DNA of 64,000 nucleotides. Source: Shimia haliotis (GTDB lineage: Bacteria; Pseudomonadota; Alphaproteobacteria; Rhodobacterales; Rhodobacteraceae). The DNA is taken from assembly GCF_900114415.1 (NCBI RefSeq), contig NZ_FOSZ01000002.1, positions 124,001-188,000 on the forward strand. Reading direction: 5' to 3'. The position numbers and the translations under genes are program-made. Positions 17,495 to 25,960 of this stretch are shown piece by piece. The first letter of the stretch is position 1. Each line of letters begins with the position of its first letter. The notes under the pieces are model-generated. The model saw nothing but the letters and a program-made list of their open reading frames with translations. It had not been told where the DNA came from and made no database searches.

Positions 17495-18004
17495 CTAGGG
17501 TGCCCTGGCAATACCCCGCACGAATACGCTTTGCCCATTCCTGGTCCCAACGTCGACCACCCCATCCAGACCCGCAGCCCAATCCTCAAGTTCCTTCGTC
17601 GCAAACCCATGCAGCAACGTATGGGTAAACATCGGGTTTGACCGTCGCGCCTGGTCCGTGAGCGCCAGCGTCACTCCCTGCCCCCAATAACCGGGATGCA
17701 AGTAGACAAAATGCGTGCATCCAACCTTTGCGAGATCAATTCCGTCACGGACAAGCCGAACCTTGACCGGCACCCAGTCGGGGTCTGTGGTGAAGTGATG
17801 GCAAGCGCCAAGGCAGACGCAACCGACGAGGCTGTCCCCTTCCCATGCCAACGCGGCGGTATCGCCACGCCTGGAAAAGCGCGCCAGCGCCGCCATCGCG
17901 TCGATGGGCAGAAGGCCTTTGGTCTCGCGGACAGCATTCGCGACCTCTGCAATCGTTTCATAATGCGGCGCGGCTTCGGCAAGCAGGATCTGTTCGTATC
18001 GCAT
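17495..18004 (-). CDS. GNAT-like protein at the end of the tail-fibre genes
   Basis: The product is 169 aa, with the ATG at 18004 after AGGTG. Residues around 100-120 (VYLHPGYWGQGVTLALTDQAR) resemble motif A of GNAT acetyltransferases (Q/R-x2-G-x-G/A), and an earlier strand (AALAWEGDSLVGCVCLG) fits the beta-strand before it. GNAT-like proteins are sometimes the last gene of a phage tail operon, where they may modify fibres or host factors. It comes 5 bases after the preceding small gene, so it is probably transcribed with the tail genes. The assignment rests on one motif. Confidence 0.5.
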   Translation of the reverse strand: MRYEQILLAEAAPHYETIAEVANAVRETKGLLPIDAMAALARFSRRGDTAALAWEGDSLVGCVCLGACHHFTTDPDWVPVKVRLVRDGIDLAKVGCTHFVYLHPGYWGQGVTLALTDQARRSNPMFTHTLLHGFATKELEDWAAGLDGVVDVGTRNGQSVFVRGIARAP

Positions 18005-18009
18005 CAGAA

Positions 18010-18435
18010 TTACACCTCGATGGTTTGGGCGAGATTGAACAGGTCGTCCAAATCAGGCTCGGTAAGCGCCGTCCCATCCGGCCATGTCAGATAGGGTGCA
18101 AGACTATTGAGGAGCGGACTTGAGCGACGGAACTCGACAGCTTCGGTCCAGGCAAGCCGGGTCATGGCGTCCATGCCCGCCATCAAGCTCTCAACCTGAT
18201 CCAAAAGACCCATCTGCAGGAGCGCTGCCTTCGCCTGGAATCGGGAAACGACCGGGTCTGGCGTGGCGGGACCATCATCCGCTACCGGTGCATATGGCGT
18301 GACGGATCCATAGCCGCCTTCGAGGGCCGTTTCGTATTCTGGATTAACGCCTTTTTCGAATGTCGCAAGCGTGTCGGTATCGATATCGACAGCGATCAGG
18401 TCGCCCTCTTCCGTCAAGAACCGCGGATTATACAC
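18010..18435 (-). CDS. Phage tail-fibre-associated small protein
   Basis: The product is 141 aa; its start overlaps the end of the fibre gene upstream by 8 bases. The N-terminal half is acidic and Pro-rich. The C-terminal half has the pattern RFQAKAALLQMGLLDQVE, then W-x2-AVEFRRSSPLL and LDDLFNLAQTI, which recurs in small proteins encoded after phage tail fibres. A role as fibre-assembly or fibre-cap protein is inferred from position. No enzymatic motif is seen. Confidence 0.6.
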   Translation of the reverse strand: MYNPRFLTEEGDLIAVDIDTDTLATFEKGVNPEYETALEGGYGSVTPYAPVADDGPATPDPVVSRFQAKAALLQMGLLDQVESLMAGMDAMTRLAWTEAVEFRRSSPLLNSLAPYLTWPDGTALTEPDLDDLFNLAQTIEV

Positions 18436-19261
18436 TGTTGCCCTCCACTGCTTTCAAGATGCCGGGATAGAGATCCTCCCCCCCTGTCTGGAAGCGGACA
18501 TTGCGGATGTAGATATTGTGATACTGGATGTCTTTTCCGGTCCCGGTGGTCGCGCCTTTGTACTGAACGATCACCTGGTCCCCCATTTTCACGGCGACAT
18601 CGGCGGTTTTCGTGACCCAACTGGTCGTTGCGGTATAGGTCGCGATTGTGGTCCAGGAACCATTGCGCAAACGCCGAATACGGGTTTGCGGACCTGAGTT
18701 TCCAGACCGCATCAGATCATGCACAACGCGGATCGTACCCCCTTGAAGAAACTCGAAGGTATGGCGCGTGATCCAACTGGTGCTGGTCGTATTGGTTTGC
18801 CCATCAACTCGACTTCGAATGTTCGCGCCCGCCGCAAGCGACGGCAAACCAGATGTTGCGCTGAAGACGAACTTCTGAGTGCCGGTTCCTCCCAGCCCCG
18901 TATTGGTGATGGCAATTCCATCTCCGGCCTCGATGTTCGCCCCGTCAAGAACCGTGACCGCGCCATTCACACCTTGTTGCGTGCGGTAGAGGATCAACCC
19001 TTGCGACGCGTCGAACCCCAGATCGCCATCGCCCGAGAGCCCCGATTTCTCCAGATTGTCGAAGGTTAGCTTGCGGGCACTGAGGTTTTCGAAGTCCTCA
19101 TCCTGTCCTGAGTTGGCAAGCCGCTGGATGCTCTCGCTCCCATTGTCCCGCTTGAGATAGAGCTTGCCGTCATGGGTGTTGACCGCAAGCTCGCCGAGAT
19201 CCAGTTGACCTGTCGTGGGCACTTTGCCCGCCACGGCGGAGCGTTTCATCTTGAGGGCCAT
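18428..19261 (-). CDS. Tail fibre / receptor-binding protein
   Basis: The product is 277 aa, with the ATG at 19261 after AAGGAGG. The N-terminus carries the common fibre-attachment pattern TTGQLDLGELAVNTHDGKLYLKR, in which a short beta hairpin docks the fibre to the tail. A middle section with FDNLEKSGLSGDGDLGF resembles trimeric-fibre spacers, and the last 130 residues are beta-rich with many Thr/Gly/Trp, likely the receptor-binding tip. It follows the larger repeat-bearing fibre by 57 bases, so two fibre types may be present. Confidence 0.75.
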   Translation of the reverse strand: MALKMKRSAVAGKVPTTGQLDLGELAVNTHDGKLYLKRDNGSESIQRLANSGQDEDFENLSARKLTFDNLEKSGLSGDGDLGFDASQGLILYRTQQGVNGAVTVLDGANIEAGDGIAITNTGLGGTGTQKFVFSATSGLPSLAAGANIRSRVDGQTNTTSTSWITRHTFEFLQGGTIRVVHDLMRSGNSGPQTRIRRLRNGSWTTIATYTATTSWVTKTADVAVKMGDQVIVQYKGATTGTGKDIQYHNIYIRNVRFQTGGEDLYPGILKAVEGNSV

Positions 19262-19317
19262 GTGGCCTGCCTCCTTGTCTGACTATGAAGTCGAAGCTGT
19301 CGGGGAACAGTCGGGGA

Positions 19318-20433
19318 TCAGAATGTCCCGCCATCGAGCGCGATCCCGGAGATGCTGCCGCCGGTAATGGACACGTTGCTGGCCGCCTGGGTGGCAATGG
19401 ATCCAAGGCCGAGGTTCGAGCGCGCTGTCGCCTTGTTCGGCACATCCGCCAGGTTCGACGCCTTGGCCAGTTTGTCTGCGAGCGCATTGGTTACCGTCGT
19501 GGCGAAGTTCGGGTCATCTCCGAGGGCGGCAGCCAGTTCATTCAGCGTGTCCATCGCGCCGGGAGCGGCATCGATCAGTGCCCCAATTGCCGCCGACACA
19601 AAGGCGGTCGTGGCAACCTGCGTTGTGCTGGTGCCATTAGTCGCCGTAGGGGCCGTCGGCGTGCCGGTCATTGCGGGCGATGCCAAAGGCGCCTTGGCGT
19701 CCAGGGCCCCTTGCAGCCCGGTCACTTGCGCGATGGCATGGCTGTGCGCAGACGGCGAAAAGCTGGACGGTTTGCCCGTGATGCCAGCCCAGGGCACGCT
19801 ATCGGCCGCCTCGGCCGCATCGACCTTGCCATCGGCGTCACTGTCATAGGTGGCTTTGAGCATGTCGCCCGCCCCCAAGCCCGAAAGTGCCGACTGTACG
19901 AAGGCCGTGGTCGCGATCTGGGTCGTGTTCGTGCCGGATGTGGGCGTCGGTGCGGTCGGCGCGCCGCTCAGCGCAGGTGACGCCAGGGGGGCCTTTCCGT
20001 TGAGCGCCGTCTGCAATCCCGTCACATCGGCGATTGCGTGACCATGTGCGTTGTCCGACTTTCCATCGAGCGCCGTCTGCAACCCGCTCACATCCGCGAT
20101 CGCATGGCCATGGCTGGCACCTGCCTTGTCCGCCAGCCCCGCATCGAACTGTGACTTGCGCACAAGGTCGGTTGCCGCGGAGGCGTCTTGCGAGGATTTC
20201 GGGACCACGGAAAAAGTCTTGGCCCCCGCGACGGTCTGGGTATTGCCGAGATCGACGAAGGCCCCGCGCCCGCCGAGCGGCAGGATCGTGGTGGCGTTGC
20301 CTGATCCGTCATCGCCCTTGCCGACATAGAGCGTATCGTCGACCTCGTTATGAGCGAGCTCGCCGGATTTGAGCGCGGCGGGCGCACCGGCAATGCCCGA
20401 AACGCGGCGTTTAAGCTGGATGGTATTGGCCAT
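19318..20433 (-). CDS. Tail fibre with repeated HGHAIADVxGLQ modules
   Basis: The product is 371 aa; the ATG at 20433 overlaps the stop of the collagen-like gene (TGATG). The N-terminus (IQLKRRVSGIAGAPAALKSGELAHNE) is a fibre-docking motif related to that of the next fibre. The shaft has three copies of H-x-HAIA-x-V-x-GLQ-x-AL and two longer modules beginning APLASPA and running to TTFV-type words (IATTAFV). It ends in NLGLGSIATQ and an S/G-rich tip, typical of phase-variable or swapped fibre ends. The repeats make this gene prone to recombination. Confidence 0.8.
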   Translation of the reverse strand: MANTIQLKRRVSGIAGAPAALKSGELAHNEVDDTLYVGKGDDGSGNATTILPLGGRGAFVDLGNTQTVAGAKTFSVVPKSSQDASAATDLVRKSQFDAGLADKAGASHGHAIADVSGLQTALDGKSDNAHGHAIADVTGLQTALNGKAPLASPALSGAPTAPTPTSGTNTTQIATTAFVQSALSGLGAGDMLKATYDSDADGKVDAAEAADSVPWAGITGKPSSFSPSAHSHAIAQVTGLQGALDAKAPLASPAMTGTPTAPTATNGTSTTQVATTAFVSAAIGALIDAAPGAMDTLNELAAALGDDPNFATTVTNALADKLAKASNLADVPNKATARSNLGLGSIATQAASNVSITGGSISGIALDGGTF

Positions 20434-20660
20434 CAAAAATGCCCTCCATTGATGGGAGTATCGGTGGGTAGAATGGTGATCCCTGGTTCACCCTGATCGC
20501 CCTTGGCGCCTTGTGGGCCAGGGATGCCCTGCGGTCCTGGCGCGCCAAGCACCCGCAGTCCGATCGGAGCAGCCCCCAGCCGGAGCGTGATCGGTTCATG
20601 GGAGGCGACGCGCAGCCGGATTGGTGCCGTTGCGGCGCTGAGATTGACAGCCTCGGACAT
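20433..20660 (-). CDS. Short collagen-like tail protein
   Basis: The product is 75 aa. After an N-terminal beta-rich part with repeated PIRLRV/PIGLRV words there is a collagen-like segment of Gly-x-y triplets (GAPGPQGIPGPQGAKGDQGEPG), then the C-terminal ITILPTDTPINGGHF. Collagen-like triplets in phage tails form trimeric shafts. It lies two bases after the preceding gene and overlaps the long fibre gene by one base, so it is probably part of the fibre complex. Confidence 0.65.
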   Translation of the reverse strand: MSEAVNLSAATAPIRLRVASHEPITLRLGAAPIGLRVLGAPGPQGIPGPQGAKGDQGEPGITILPTDTPINGGHF

Positions 20661-20662
20661 GC

Positions 20663-21007
20663 CTAAAGCCCTCGCGTCACCGGCAGCAGAACGGGAATTT
20701 CCAGAAAGACGTTCAAGTGCTGCGGCGGAACAAGATCGATCCGCACCAGATCCAGCACGACGGATCCGGGCGCGAGCGCGACCGTCACTGCCTCCGGAAT
20801 GACGAGTTCCAGCGTGTTGTCGCTGCGCCGCAGGATCGTGCTGCTTTCGCTGTTCAGCGTTGCCAGAACGGTTTCGTCGTTGGCCTTGCCCCGCAACTGC
20901 CCGGCAAAACGCGCCTCGTCCGGAAACAGCGCGCCCTCCGCTTCGAGTTGCAGACGGTATTCATAGCCGATCAGGATGGCCGGGCCTTCGGCAAGCGCTG
21001 TCGTCAT
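20663..21007 (-). CDS. Hypothetical tail-region protein
   Basis: The product is 114 aa; the ATG at 21007 overlaps the stop of the Rz1-like gene by four bases. The sequence looks like one beta-rich domain: IGYEYRLQLEAEGALFPDEARFAGQLR, later TLELVIPEAVTVALAPGSVVLDLVR. No known family was recognised. Position between lysis and fibre genes suggests a virion or host-range accessory protein. Confidence 0.55.
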   Translation of the reverse strand: MTTALAEGPAILIGYEYRLQLEAEGALFPDEARFAGQLRGKANDETVLATLNSESSTILRRSDNTLELVIPEAVTVALAPGSVVLDLVRIDLVPPQHLNVFLEIPVLLPVTRGL

Positions 21008-21207
21008 GGGCGCCACCCGCACAGCCGCGCGCCGATTTCATTATGGGCGAGGATCTGGTTTTTGGTGTTCTCCGAGAGCACATCGGCGCGCGCCGGACGG
21101 ATTGGCTGGGCCCAATCGCAATCCTCACGCAGGAAACGCCGGTCAGTCCCGCATCCAGCGGTCAAGGCGGCGATCGAGATCAGCAGGATCAGAGGTTTCA
21201 ACATCAT
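21004..21207 (-). CDS. Rz1-like outer-membrane spanin lipoprotein
   Basis: The product is 67 aa, from the ATG at 21207 (a second ATG follows at 21204). The signal LILLISIAALTAGC is a lipoprotein signal with the lipobox Cys at about residue 19. The first 65 bases lie inside the Rz-like gene in another frame, the classic nested arrangement of Rz/Rz1 spanins. With the inner-membrane partner it would fuse the two membranes in the last step of lysis. Confidence 0.7.
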   Translation of the reverse strand: MMLKPLILLISIAALTAGCGTDRRFLREDCDWAQPIRPARADVLSENTKNQILAHNEIGARLCGWRP

Positions 21208-21406
21208 GACGGATATCCCTGGAGGTGGTGAGCGCGCGAATGCGGGCCTCGGCACGGCGGGTCGCGTAGGCCGCCTTGCCTGCCGCCCTGCCCCGACGCC
21301 AGGTGATTGCCAGCGCTGCGATCAGCGCCAGACCAAGGCTGAGCCAAAGAGCCACCCGTCGCGACAGCCCAGCCAGACTGCCGGTGATCAAACCCAACAT
21401 GCTCAC
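21143..21406 (-). CDS. Rz-like inner-membrane spanin
   Basis: The product is 87 aa. The ATG at 21406 overlaps the endolysin stop (ATGA). One N-terminal membrane helix (VALWLSLGLALIAALAITW) is followed by a charged helical tail (GRAAGKAAYATRRAEARIRAL) expected to cross the periplasm. It overlaps the lipoprotein gene at 21004-21207 in a different frame. Context (endolysin and holin just upstream) and topology support the spanin call; sequence identity is too low for a firm family name. Confidence 0.65.
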   Translation of the reverse strand: MSMLGLITGSLAGLSRRVALWLSLGLALIAALAITWRRGRAAGKAAYATRRAEARIRALTTSRDIRHDVETSDPADLDRRLDRWMRD

Positions 21407-22335
21407 ATCGTCCTTCCGCTACGGTGATCCTCGATCCGGGCATGGCGGGCATGCACCGCGCAGGCGATCACAACGACAAAGCAGAGTACGCCAATCCATG
21501 GCGCCAGCCCTGAAAGCCGATCGTTCAAGCTGAGCAGATCGAAAAGCCGCGCCACCCCGTCCTGCGCTGCCTCAGCGTCTGACAGGATCGGTGCGGCCTG
21601 TGCCGTTACGGTTCCAACAACTCCCAAAAGCCCGACACCGATCTGGGCGTCACTGGCAGCAACAATGCGACTACGCTTCGGCATGCCGGCTGCACGCTCC
21701 GGCGCGACAGGTCGCGGACCTGCTGTCACCAGGGCCTCTTCCAGAGCCACATCGATGATCGGAACCAGCGGCAAATTATGCTCATCTCGGAAGGCCAAGA
21801 TCGCGCCCCGCGTTCGCGGCCCGATCTGCCCGTCGGCAACTCCAACCTCATGATAGCCGAGGTCCTTCAGCCGCCTCTGCACCTCGCGCACCGTCATACG
21901 CGTGGCCGGCGACACCTGCCCCGCCCGGCGAATTCCAAGCAGTTTTGAGACCGGATAGCGCCTGACATTGACCGCATCGCCCTGGTTGCCGCCCAGCCCC
22001 CAGACCCAGCCGCCTTCGATCCGATCGACAAAGAAGACATGACCCTGCCAGCTGGAAGAGCCGCGCGGGATGATGCCAATGTCGCCGGGTTGCGCCTCTT
22101 CGATGTCAACCGGCACGCCCCAATCGAGATAGGAGCGCGCGGTCAGTTTACGCGTCGAGCGGATCCCGGCCTGTTCCAGGCAGTGGCCGACAAACGCCGC
22201 GCACCAGGCAACGCTGTCATGTTCCACCCAGTCGTGACCGACCGAAGCATACATCTCGAGTATGACCGGGTTGTTTTCCGGCCCGGGACCTTCCGCGGCC
22301 CCGATGTAGGATTTGGCAATGTCATATGGGGTCAT
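21403..22335 (-). CDS. Endolysin: CHAP/TIGR02594-like peptidase with peptidoglycan-binding domain and C-terminal anchor
   Basis: The product is 310 aa. The ATG at 22335 lies eight bases after AAGGAGG; an upstream start at 22359 is less likely. Residues about 1-140 form a CHAP-like papain-fold amidase/peptidase: SVAWCAAFVG holds the catalytic Cys and QGHVFFV the His. Residues about 145-190 match a peptidoglycan-binding-1 domain (VQRRLKDLGY, DGQIGPRT). A hydrophobic helix near 275-295 (WIGVLCFVVVIACAV) could hold the enzyme at the membrane until the holin fires. It sits between holin and spanin genes. Confidence 0.85.
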   Translation of the reverse strand: MTPYDIAKSYIGAAEGPGPENNPVILEMYASVGHDWVEHDSVAWCAAFVGHCLEQAGIRSTRKLTARSYLDWGVPVDIEEAQPGDIGIIPRGSSSWQGHVFFVDRIEGGWVWGLGGNQGDAVNVRRYPVSKLLGIRRAGQVSPATRMTVREVQRRLKDLGYHEVGVADGQIGPRTRGAILAFRDEHNLPLVPIIDVALEEALVTAGPRPVAPERAAGMPKRSRIVAASDAQIGVGLLGVVGTVTAQAAPILSDAEAAQDGVARLFDLLSLNDRLSGLAPWIGVLCFVVVIACAVHARHARIEDHRSGRTM

Positions 22336-22416
22336 GGCAATAGCCTCCTTGCCCCGCACGCGAAACGGCGGGTGATTTGATTGGTGGTTTTCTATGTGTC
22401 GTGTTGGGCTGAAGCC

Positions 22417-22728
22417 CTACTTCTTGCGCCCGAGCCAGGCGCAGAGCAGCGCTTCCGTGCCACGGGGGCCAAGATAGGCCAGCATGGCCACCAGCCCGGT
22501 ACTGACCGGCTGTGTCAGTCCGAGGTAGGTTGCGACCGCTTCACCAATGATGGCCATGCCGACCGCAACAGGGATTTCCCACAGGAGTTCCTTGCCAACG
22601 AACCGGCGTCGGCCAAGCTTGACCTCGCCCGAGTGGTACATCAGCCGTCCGGCAGAGGCGCCGATCAACGTGGTCAGCGCGCCGCCAAAGAAGCTGTTGA
22701 TGGTTTCTATGAAGCTGCCGTCGGTCAT
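22417..22728 (-). CDS. Holin, LydA-like (holin superfamily III)
   Basis: The product is 103 aa with two to three hydrophobic segments: FFGGALTTLIGASAGRLMY, then IPVAVGMAIIGEAVATYLGL and the short TGLVAMLAYLG. A basic stretch between them (KLGRRRF) is the loop. Size and pattern fit LydA-type holins, which make the membrane lesion that releases endolysin. It lies 81 bases upstream of the endolysin gene in the same direction. Confidence 0.75.
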   Translation of the reverse strand: MTDGSFIETINSFFGGALTTLIGASAGRLMYHSGEVKLGRRRFVGKELLWEIPVAVGMAIIGEAVATYLGLTQPVSTGLVAMLAYLGPRGTEALLCAWLGRKK

Positions 22729-22755
22729 GGTGGTTTTCCAGGTGATATGGTTTCG

Positions 22756-22986
22756 TCAGTATGTGCCGCCATCGAGGAACTCCTGCCACGCGCTGTCCTG
22801 CGCATCGCGGATCTTCAGAACGGGTGGTGAGGCACTGGTGTCGAACCAGAGCATGCCCGGGCGTGTATCGGTCGGCGCCGTCGGCCCGGCATTTGATGAT
22901 TGGAGTGCCGCCAGCACCTCGTTGATCCTGGTGCGCACCGCCAGACCGCTGTCATTCTCGATCACAAAGCTGTTTGTTTGCGCCAT
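22756..22986 (-). CDS. Small tail-associated protein
   Basis: The product is 76 aa; the ATG at 22986 overlaps the stop of the tail-tip gene (TGATG). The pattern RINEVLAALQSSNAGPTAPTDTRPGMLWFDTSASPPVLKIRD occurs, with variation, at the N-terminus or as a separate small protein in many phage tail-fibre loci, where it is thought to be a fibre or baseplate adaptor. No enzymatic residues are evident. Confidence 0.6.
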   Translation of the reverse strand: MAQTNSFVIENDSGLAVRTRINEVLAALQSSNAGPTAPTDTRPGMLWFDTSASPPVLKIRDAQDSAWQEFLDGGTY

Positions 22987-25550
22987 CACGCCACCTCGTC
23001 CGCATGAAGCCGCAGGGCACTGACCACCGGCGTGAACGCGGGATCGCCCGTACTGAGCCAGGCCCGCGCCTCGATTGCCCGGGCTTCGATTTCATGGTTG
23101 TCGACACGGCCCCAGGGGCCCCAGCTCGGCGCGCCAAGTGGATCGTCATCGGTTTCGCGCACTTCCACGACAACATCGATTTCCGCGCCTTCCGTGCCAT
23201 CAAAATCCGCCCAGGCGTCGATAAGCTCTGCCCGCGCATCGATCTGATCCAGAAGCGCCAGTGCCGCCACGCTGATCTGGCTGCGCAGCCGAAGATGACG
23301 TACAGCGCCAAAATCAAGACCGGCTCCGAAACTGTAGAGGCCTTCATTGGTAGTGGTGCTGGGCACTCCTTCTTCATCCGTGCTCGTCGCCAGCCGCAAA
23401 GTGCTGCCAACCACGGCGAGATCCGTCATCCCACCCGGAAAGCCCGGGTCAGCCTGCAGACTGTCGATTGACGCAAAGCTCAGCGCCTGCGCCCCCTTGG
23501 TACTCACTGTTGCCACCGGCCCGAGCCGACCGCCGCTGTCCTCGGCCCGGATCAGATAACTGCCGGGTTTGAGCGGGACCACGGCAATGGCTTCCGCTCC
23601 CGCAACCCGGTCCATGGAATAGCTGTTGGCCCAGGTGGGGATGCCTTCGGTGCTGTGGCGGATGACGATATTGCCCGCCACACGCACATCCGGATCGGCC
23701 GCCCGGGTCCATTTCAGGATGGCAAGACCGCCCGCGGTTTGCAGTGTCACGTTTCGGAGCGCCTCTGGCGGAGCGGTCAGCCCGAGGATTTCTGCCTCGC
23801 GCATGCGCCAACCGGAGGACACACCCAAAACCGAGAGCGCCTTGACGCGGAACTTCCAGTGCCCCGGGCTCGCATCACGCAATTCCAACGTGGTGCCAGA
23901 GGTGCGGCCACAATCGAGCCAGGCGCCCCCGTCACGCTGCCCCTCCAGCTGATACTGGCCGACAAAGCTCGAGGCAGCCGCCGCCCAGGTCACACGGATC
24001 AGCACCTTTGCACCCCCACCATCGCGGGTGATGTACAACTCCTCGGAAATCTCCGGGCGCCCCGGTGCCGCCACGGCAAAGGCCGATGGCAGGTTCGTGC
24101 GAGGCGCGGCCGCGTAAATCTGCTCCTCAGACGCGTCCCAATCGTAGATCAGCGGTGAGGTCTCGCGCAGAACGAGGTCCGGCACCAGAAGCGGCGCATC
24201 GCCCATCTGCACCAGATCCAGCCGCATCGACTGCACATCAAAGGGTTTTGAGGCAAAGCCCCAACGGGCATAATCAAGTTGCACGGTTTCCCCCACGGCC
24301 ACGGACCAGGCACTCAACTTGCCATCGAGTTTCACGCTCATCTGGCGGCGCGCACGCTCGAGCTCGATCTTGGCCAGCCTCTGGGCGGCTGCGGCCGAGA
24401 TCGTGAACGGCAGCGCAATATCCCGCCAGATCCGTTCGCCGCCATCTTCAGTGAGGTAGACGTCAGAGGCGTAAGCCGGAAAGTCATCCGGCTGCCAGTC
24501 GTTTTCCGGACTGACAAACTGCCCACGCACCGCATTGAAGTTCGAGGCCCGGCTGAGACGCGTGGTGAGTTGCAAACCGCCCTCGCGCAGATCATCCGCG
24601 CCGAGCGTGACCTCTGGGATGCGATAGGCCCCTGCCTGCAGCCGCCATCGCCCGCCCTGCCAGATGCAACGCCCGGCCATGGCAGTGAGCATCGCCTCAA
24701 TGATGGTCTTCGGGCTTTCAGACAGCGTAACAACACCATTGCAGCTGTATCGCGGTTCCGTTCCGCCAGCCGCAAGCGGCACCACCTCGTCGCAGATATT
24801 CGCTGCCTCAACCAGCGCATCGAGGTCGATACCGTCTTCAGCACCGATGCCAGCCCCAATCCCGTAGGCGGCATGCGCCATGTAATCGGCCACGCAGAGG
24901 GCGGCATTTTCTGTGTAGACCTGTTCTCCGGAACGCGGATCCAGAATGTCGTCTTTCCCCTCCATGTCGACCGTGATGTTTGGAATACCACCCGGGAAAG
25001 CATCAGCGTCGTAGGTCAGGCGTAAATAGATCGCAGCGCAGCCTGCCAGACGGTGATCCTCGGTCCAATGTTCGGACACGTCTTCGACAAGCCCCGCAAA
25101 GGCCGTCTGGTCTTCATGGCCAAGGCGTTTTTCCAACGTGACCTTGCCAGACCAGCGTCCCTGCGCCGTGCCACTGACATTGATTGCCTCTTCGCCCTCG
25201 AAGTAAATCGCCCCGATCGATTTGACGCGATGGGCCGCCAGCACGATGACCAGATGCAAATACTGATCCTTGTCGCCATTCGCATGAAGAAAGACGATCA
25301 CCCCGCCCTTGCGCGCGCGGCCATAGACCATCTCCCTGGGCATCACCGGCTCGCGCACGGTCACGGTTCGTGCCTGCATCGCCACCGTTGGTTGCGGCAT
25401 GAGCGCTTGCGCTGCTGCCGACAGCAGCATCGAGGCTCCGAAGTTTGCTGCGATACCTATCAGACCGCCGGCCGCCAGCGCAGCCCCGATCCCGCCCGCG
25501 GCAAGGGCCGCGCCGCCAAGAGCGGCAACCCCAAGAACAACTGGTGGCAT
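22986..25550 (-). CDS. Tail-tip / host-specificity protein J-like
   Basis: The product is 854 aa. The ATG at 25550 lies just after the previous stop with GGAGG upstream; a TTG at 25580 is a weaker option. The N-terminus has a hydrophobic Gly/Ala-rich stretch to about residue 50, then the J-like core with AYGIGAG, CNGVVTLSESPKTIIEAMLTA and VTLEKRLG. Later parts show two fibronectin-III-like repeats (around 500-680) and a beta-rich C-terminus. By position (after tape measure and minor tail genes) it is the central tip protein that contacts the receptor. Confidence 0.88.
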   Translation of the reverse strand: MPPVVLGVAALGGAALAAGGIGAALAAGGLIGIAANFGASMLLSAAAQALMPQPTVAMQARTVTVREPVMPREMVYGRARKGGVIVFLHANGDKDQYLHLVIVLAAHRVKSIGAIYFEGEEAINVSGTAQGRWSGKVTLEKRLGHEDQTAFAGLVEDVSEHWTEDHRLAGCAAIYLRLTYDADAFPGGIPNITVDMEGKDDILDPRSGEQVYTENAALCVADYMAHAAYGIGAGIGAEDGIDLDALVEAANICDEVVPLAAGGTEPRYSCNGVVTLSESPKTIIEAMLTAMAGRCIWQGGRWRLQAGAYRIPEVTLGADDLREGGLQLTTRLSRASNFNAVRGQFVSPENDWQPDDFPAYASDVYLTEDGGERIWRDIALPFTISAAAAQRLAKIELERARRQMSVKLDGKLSAWSVAVGETVQLDYARWGFASKPFDVQSMRLDLVQMGDAPLLVPDLVLRETSPLIYDWDASEEQIYAAAPRTNLPSAFAVAAPGRPEISEELYITRDGGGAKVLIRVTWAAAASSFVGQYQLEGQRDGGAWLDCGRTSGTTLELRDASPGHWKFRVKALSVLGVSSGWRMREAEILGLTAPPEALRNVTLQTAGGLAILKWTRAADPDVRVAGNIVIRHSTEGIPTWANSYSMDRVAGAEAIAVVPLKPGSYLIRAEDSGGRLGPVATVSTKGAQALSFASIDSLQADPGFPGGMTDLAVVGSTLRLATSTDEEGVPSTTTNEGLYSFGAGLDFGAVRHLRLRSQISVAALALLDQIDARAELIDAWADFDGTEGAEIDVVVEVRETDDDPLGAPSWGPWGRVDNHEIEARAIEARAWLSTGDPAFTPVVSALRLHADEVA

Positions 25551-25555
25551 GAGGC

Positions 25556-25960
25556 TCAGACCCTCCAGGCGAGCGAGCAATCAGAGAGCGAAATAAAAAC
25601 GAGACCATCCGGGGCAACGAAAGCAACTTTGGCCCCCACGCAAACACCGTAAGCTGGGCCTGACCCGCCCAGAACCTGATCGCCGCGTCCGGCTTGAAGA
25701 ACTGAGGGCAATGGCGTCCCGAGCAGATCCCGCCCCGCGGCCTCGAGACTGCCCCAGCCGAGACGTTTCATGATGCGATGCGCGCCCAGTGCGGTGCGAT
25801 AGCGACCGCGCCAGAGAGCCGCGATGTCCTCGCCGCCGGTCAGGTCACGGCGGAGATCGAATGCCCAGGTTGCGCAATCATGAGTGCCCCAGGAAAAAGG
25901 CGTCTCCCGCGCCGCTTCGATGGCACCAGCCAGTCGGTTTTGCCAATCCGGCCGTCTCAT
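25556..25960 (-). CDS. NlpC/P60-like small tail protein (DUF6950-type)
   Basis: The product is 134 aa. It has the early word PFSWGTHDCATWAFDLRR, in which DC is the position of the catalytic Cys in NlpC/P60-like tail peptidases, and a later G-x-GDQVLGGSGPAYGVCVG hairpin in which the expected His is replaced. That makes it similar to DUF6950 phage proteins at the K position of lambda tails. It may thin peptidoglycan during injection or may be structural only. Its start overlaps the preceding gene's stop by four bases. Confidence 0.65.
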   Translation of the reverse strand: MRRPDWQNRLAGAIEAARETPFSWGTHDCATWAFDLRRDLTGGEDIAALWRGRYRTALGAHRIMKRLGWGSLEAAGRDLLGTPLPSVLQAGRGDQVLGGSGPAYGVCVGAKVAFVAPDGLVFISLSDCSLAWRV

